Positions 14,156 to 15,055 of a DNA stretch of 15,055 nucleotides are shown here, in pieces. The notes beneath the pieces are model-generated. The model had not been told where the DNA came from, did no database searches, and saw nothing but the letters and a program-made list of their open reading frames with translations. Source of the DNA: JANXQG01 sp037147235 (GTDB lineage: Bacteria > Planctomycetota > Planctomycetia > Pirellulales > Thermoguttaceae); contig JBAWVO010000159.1 in NCBI GenBank assembly GCA_037147235.1, forward strand, positions 1-15,055. Reading direction: 5' to 3'. The position numbers and the translations under genes are program-made. Each line of letters begins with the position of its first letter. Within the stretch, counting starts at the first letter, position 1.

Positions 14156-14848
14156 TTAAATGCTCGCCATGTGATTGAGCATCTGTTCCAGCAGAAGCTT
14201 GACCTCGGGAAGATGGTGATATCCGGCCCGGATCGCTTCGGGCGTTTGAATGCCGGGAGCGGGAACCAGTTCGTCGCCGCAGTGTAAAATCATGTTGTCG
14301 ATGCTCTCGGCGGAATAATCAAGGTGAAACTGCAGCGCGACGACCCGATCGCCGAACTGGAAGGCCTGGTTGTCGCAGCCTTCGCTGCTGGCCAGCCAAA
14401 CCGCCCCGGGCGGAATTGAAAACGTGTCGCCGTGCCAGTGGATGGCCTGGAACCGTTTCGGAAAATCGCAAAAGACGGCCGATTCGGCGGCCGCGTCCGT
14501 CAAAGTAACCGGATACCAGCCGATCTCCTTCTGGCGGTTCCGCATTACTTGCCCGCCGAGTACCTGCGAGATCAACTGTCCGCCGAGGCAAACTCCCAAG
14601 ACGTGGGCCCCGCGATCGATCGACTCGCGGAGGAACTGTTTTTCAGGCGCGAGCCAGTCAAACAGGTTATCGTCGTCGACGTTCATGGGCCCGCCCACGA
14701 CGACGAGCCAATCGAAGGCGTCCTTCGCGGGCAGCGGCTCGCCCAAGTGTAGCCGGGTACGTGTGACCTGTAACCCGCGCCGCTCGGCCCAGACGGCGAT
14801 GTTCGCGGCGCCTTCAAACGGCACATGCTGAAGGTAGTGAAGTCGCAT
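14156..14848 (-). CDS. Class I glutamine amidotransferase-like protein
   Basis: A 230-aa soluble protein of the type 1 glutamine amidotransferase fold, the stand-alone kind related to GMP-synthase-like GATases and YfeJ-type proteins. The nucleophile elbow is GVCLGGQLIS with Cys87; VVVGGPMNVDD (49-59) is the oxyanion-side motif; the catalytic His175 is in VALQFHLD. In most family members His is followed two residues later by Glu (FHxE); here the residue is Asp177, a conservative change. HWHGDTFSIPPGA (137-149) is also typical. Free-standing members hydrolyse glutamine or gamma-glutamyl compounds; the acceptor is unknown here. ATG 14848 is the first start after the upstream stop and gives MRLHYLQHVPFEG, family-like. 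No clear Shine-Dalgarno. It stands alone between repeat-rich gaps. Confidence 0.88.
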   Translation of the reverse strand: MRLHYLQHVPFEGAANIAVWAERRGLQVTRTRLHLGEPLPAKDAFDWLVVVGGPMNVDDDNLFDWLAPEKQFLRESIDRGAHVLGVCLGGQLISQVLGGQVMRNRQKEIGWYPVTLTDAAAESAVFCDFPKRFQAIHWHGDTFSIPPGAVWLASSEGCDNQAFQFGDRVVALQFHLDYSAESIDNMILHCGDELVPAPGIQTPEAIRAGYHHLPEVKLLLEQMLNHMASI

Positions 14849-14888
14849 GATAACTTTACCCCGATACGGTAGGACGAACTTTCTGATC

Positions 14889-14944
14889 GGTCAGGCTTTC
14901 TAGCCTGACTTGCCTGTTCCGTCAGGCTGGAAAGCCTGACCTAC
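14889..14944. repeat. Nested palindromic repeat, GTCAGGCT family (copy 2)
   Basis: The left arm GGTCAGGCTTTCTAGCCTGAC is split here as 14889-14909 and the right arm lies at 14921-14944, separated by 11 nt. The 24-nt right arm is identical to 754-777 of copy 1. Each arm is again self-palindromic around GTCAGGCT/AGCCTGAC. It sits just upstream of the glutamine amidotransferase gene. Confidence 0.85.
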
Positions 14945-14984
14945 TTCCTTCCAGGCCGCAGTGTAATCACATTAAATTTTGGGT

Positions 14985-15055
14985 GCTCTTCCGGTTCCAT
15001 GTGCGGAACGCGAATAATTGTAGGGTGGGGAGAGCGCAGCGAGCCCCACCAATTC
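14985..15055. repeat. Half copy of the 151-nt palindromic element, cut by the window edge
   Basis: These 71 nt match the reverse complement of 7148-7224 with two substitutions and one 6-nt gap (at the AATAAT/TTGTAGGG junction). The outer GCTCTTCCGGTTCC and inner GAGCCCCACCAATTC motifs are both present. The second half should follow beyond the window. Confidence 0.85.

Overview
The window looks like a chromosomal segment of a planctomycete, probably Pirellulales or a relative. The basis is inference: small scattered transcription units with few operons, a signal-peptide TPR protein and a signal-peptide HEAT-repeat protein of the kind common in that phylum, and intergenic regions full of nested palindromic repeats. 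No rRNA, tRNA, CRISPR array, integrase or complete insertion sequence was seen.

Layout from left to right. Positions 1-192 hold GGGGATT-type heptad repeats in inverted arms around a perfect stem-loop. A minus-strand gene of unknown function follows (193-672), then a nested-palindrome repeat (715-777) and the ilvB-type acetolactate synthase gene on the plus strand (907-2718). Its stop codon abuts the stop of a convergent minus-strand TPR lipoprotein-like or exported protein (2719-4761). Three more minus-strand genes come next: a DUF433/DUF5615 pair overlapping by 4 nt that resembles a toxin-antitoxin operon (5006-5640), and a Wzz/GumC-like membrane protein (5711-6925).

A 460-nt gene-free stretch carries a 151-nt palindromic element and an extended -10 promoter for panD (7386-7733), which encodes aspartate 1-decarboxylase. 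panD converges on a three-domain signalling protein (degenerate HD-GYP, PAS, active-looking GGDEF, 7739-10018). A 403-nt gap with two inverted repeats precedes an FAH-family hydrolase/isomerase gene (10422-11276). A solitary MazF-like toxin gene follows (11363-11728) whose best ribosome-binding site and ATG are out of frame with the toxin body. Minus-strand genes for a HEAT-repeat exported protein (11914-13839) and a class I glutamine amidotransferase (14156-14848) close the coding part. The right end again contains copies of the two repeat families seen earlier.

The genes do not form one pathway. ilvB (branched-chain amino acids) and panD (beta-alanine for pantothenate/CoA) are housekeeping genes; the others are signalling, envelope or stress functions. 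I found no convincing multi-gene novel system. The strongest leads are the shared architecture of several unrelated palindromic repeats, the terminator-like structure just before the FAH gene, the MazF frame conflict and the degenerate HD-GYP/GGDEF protein.
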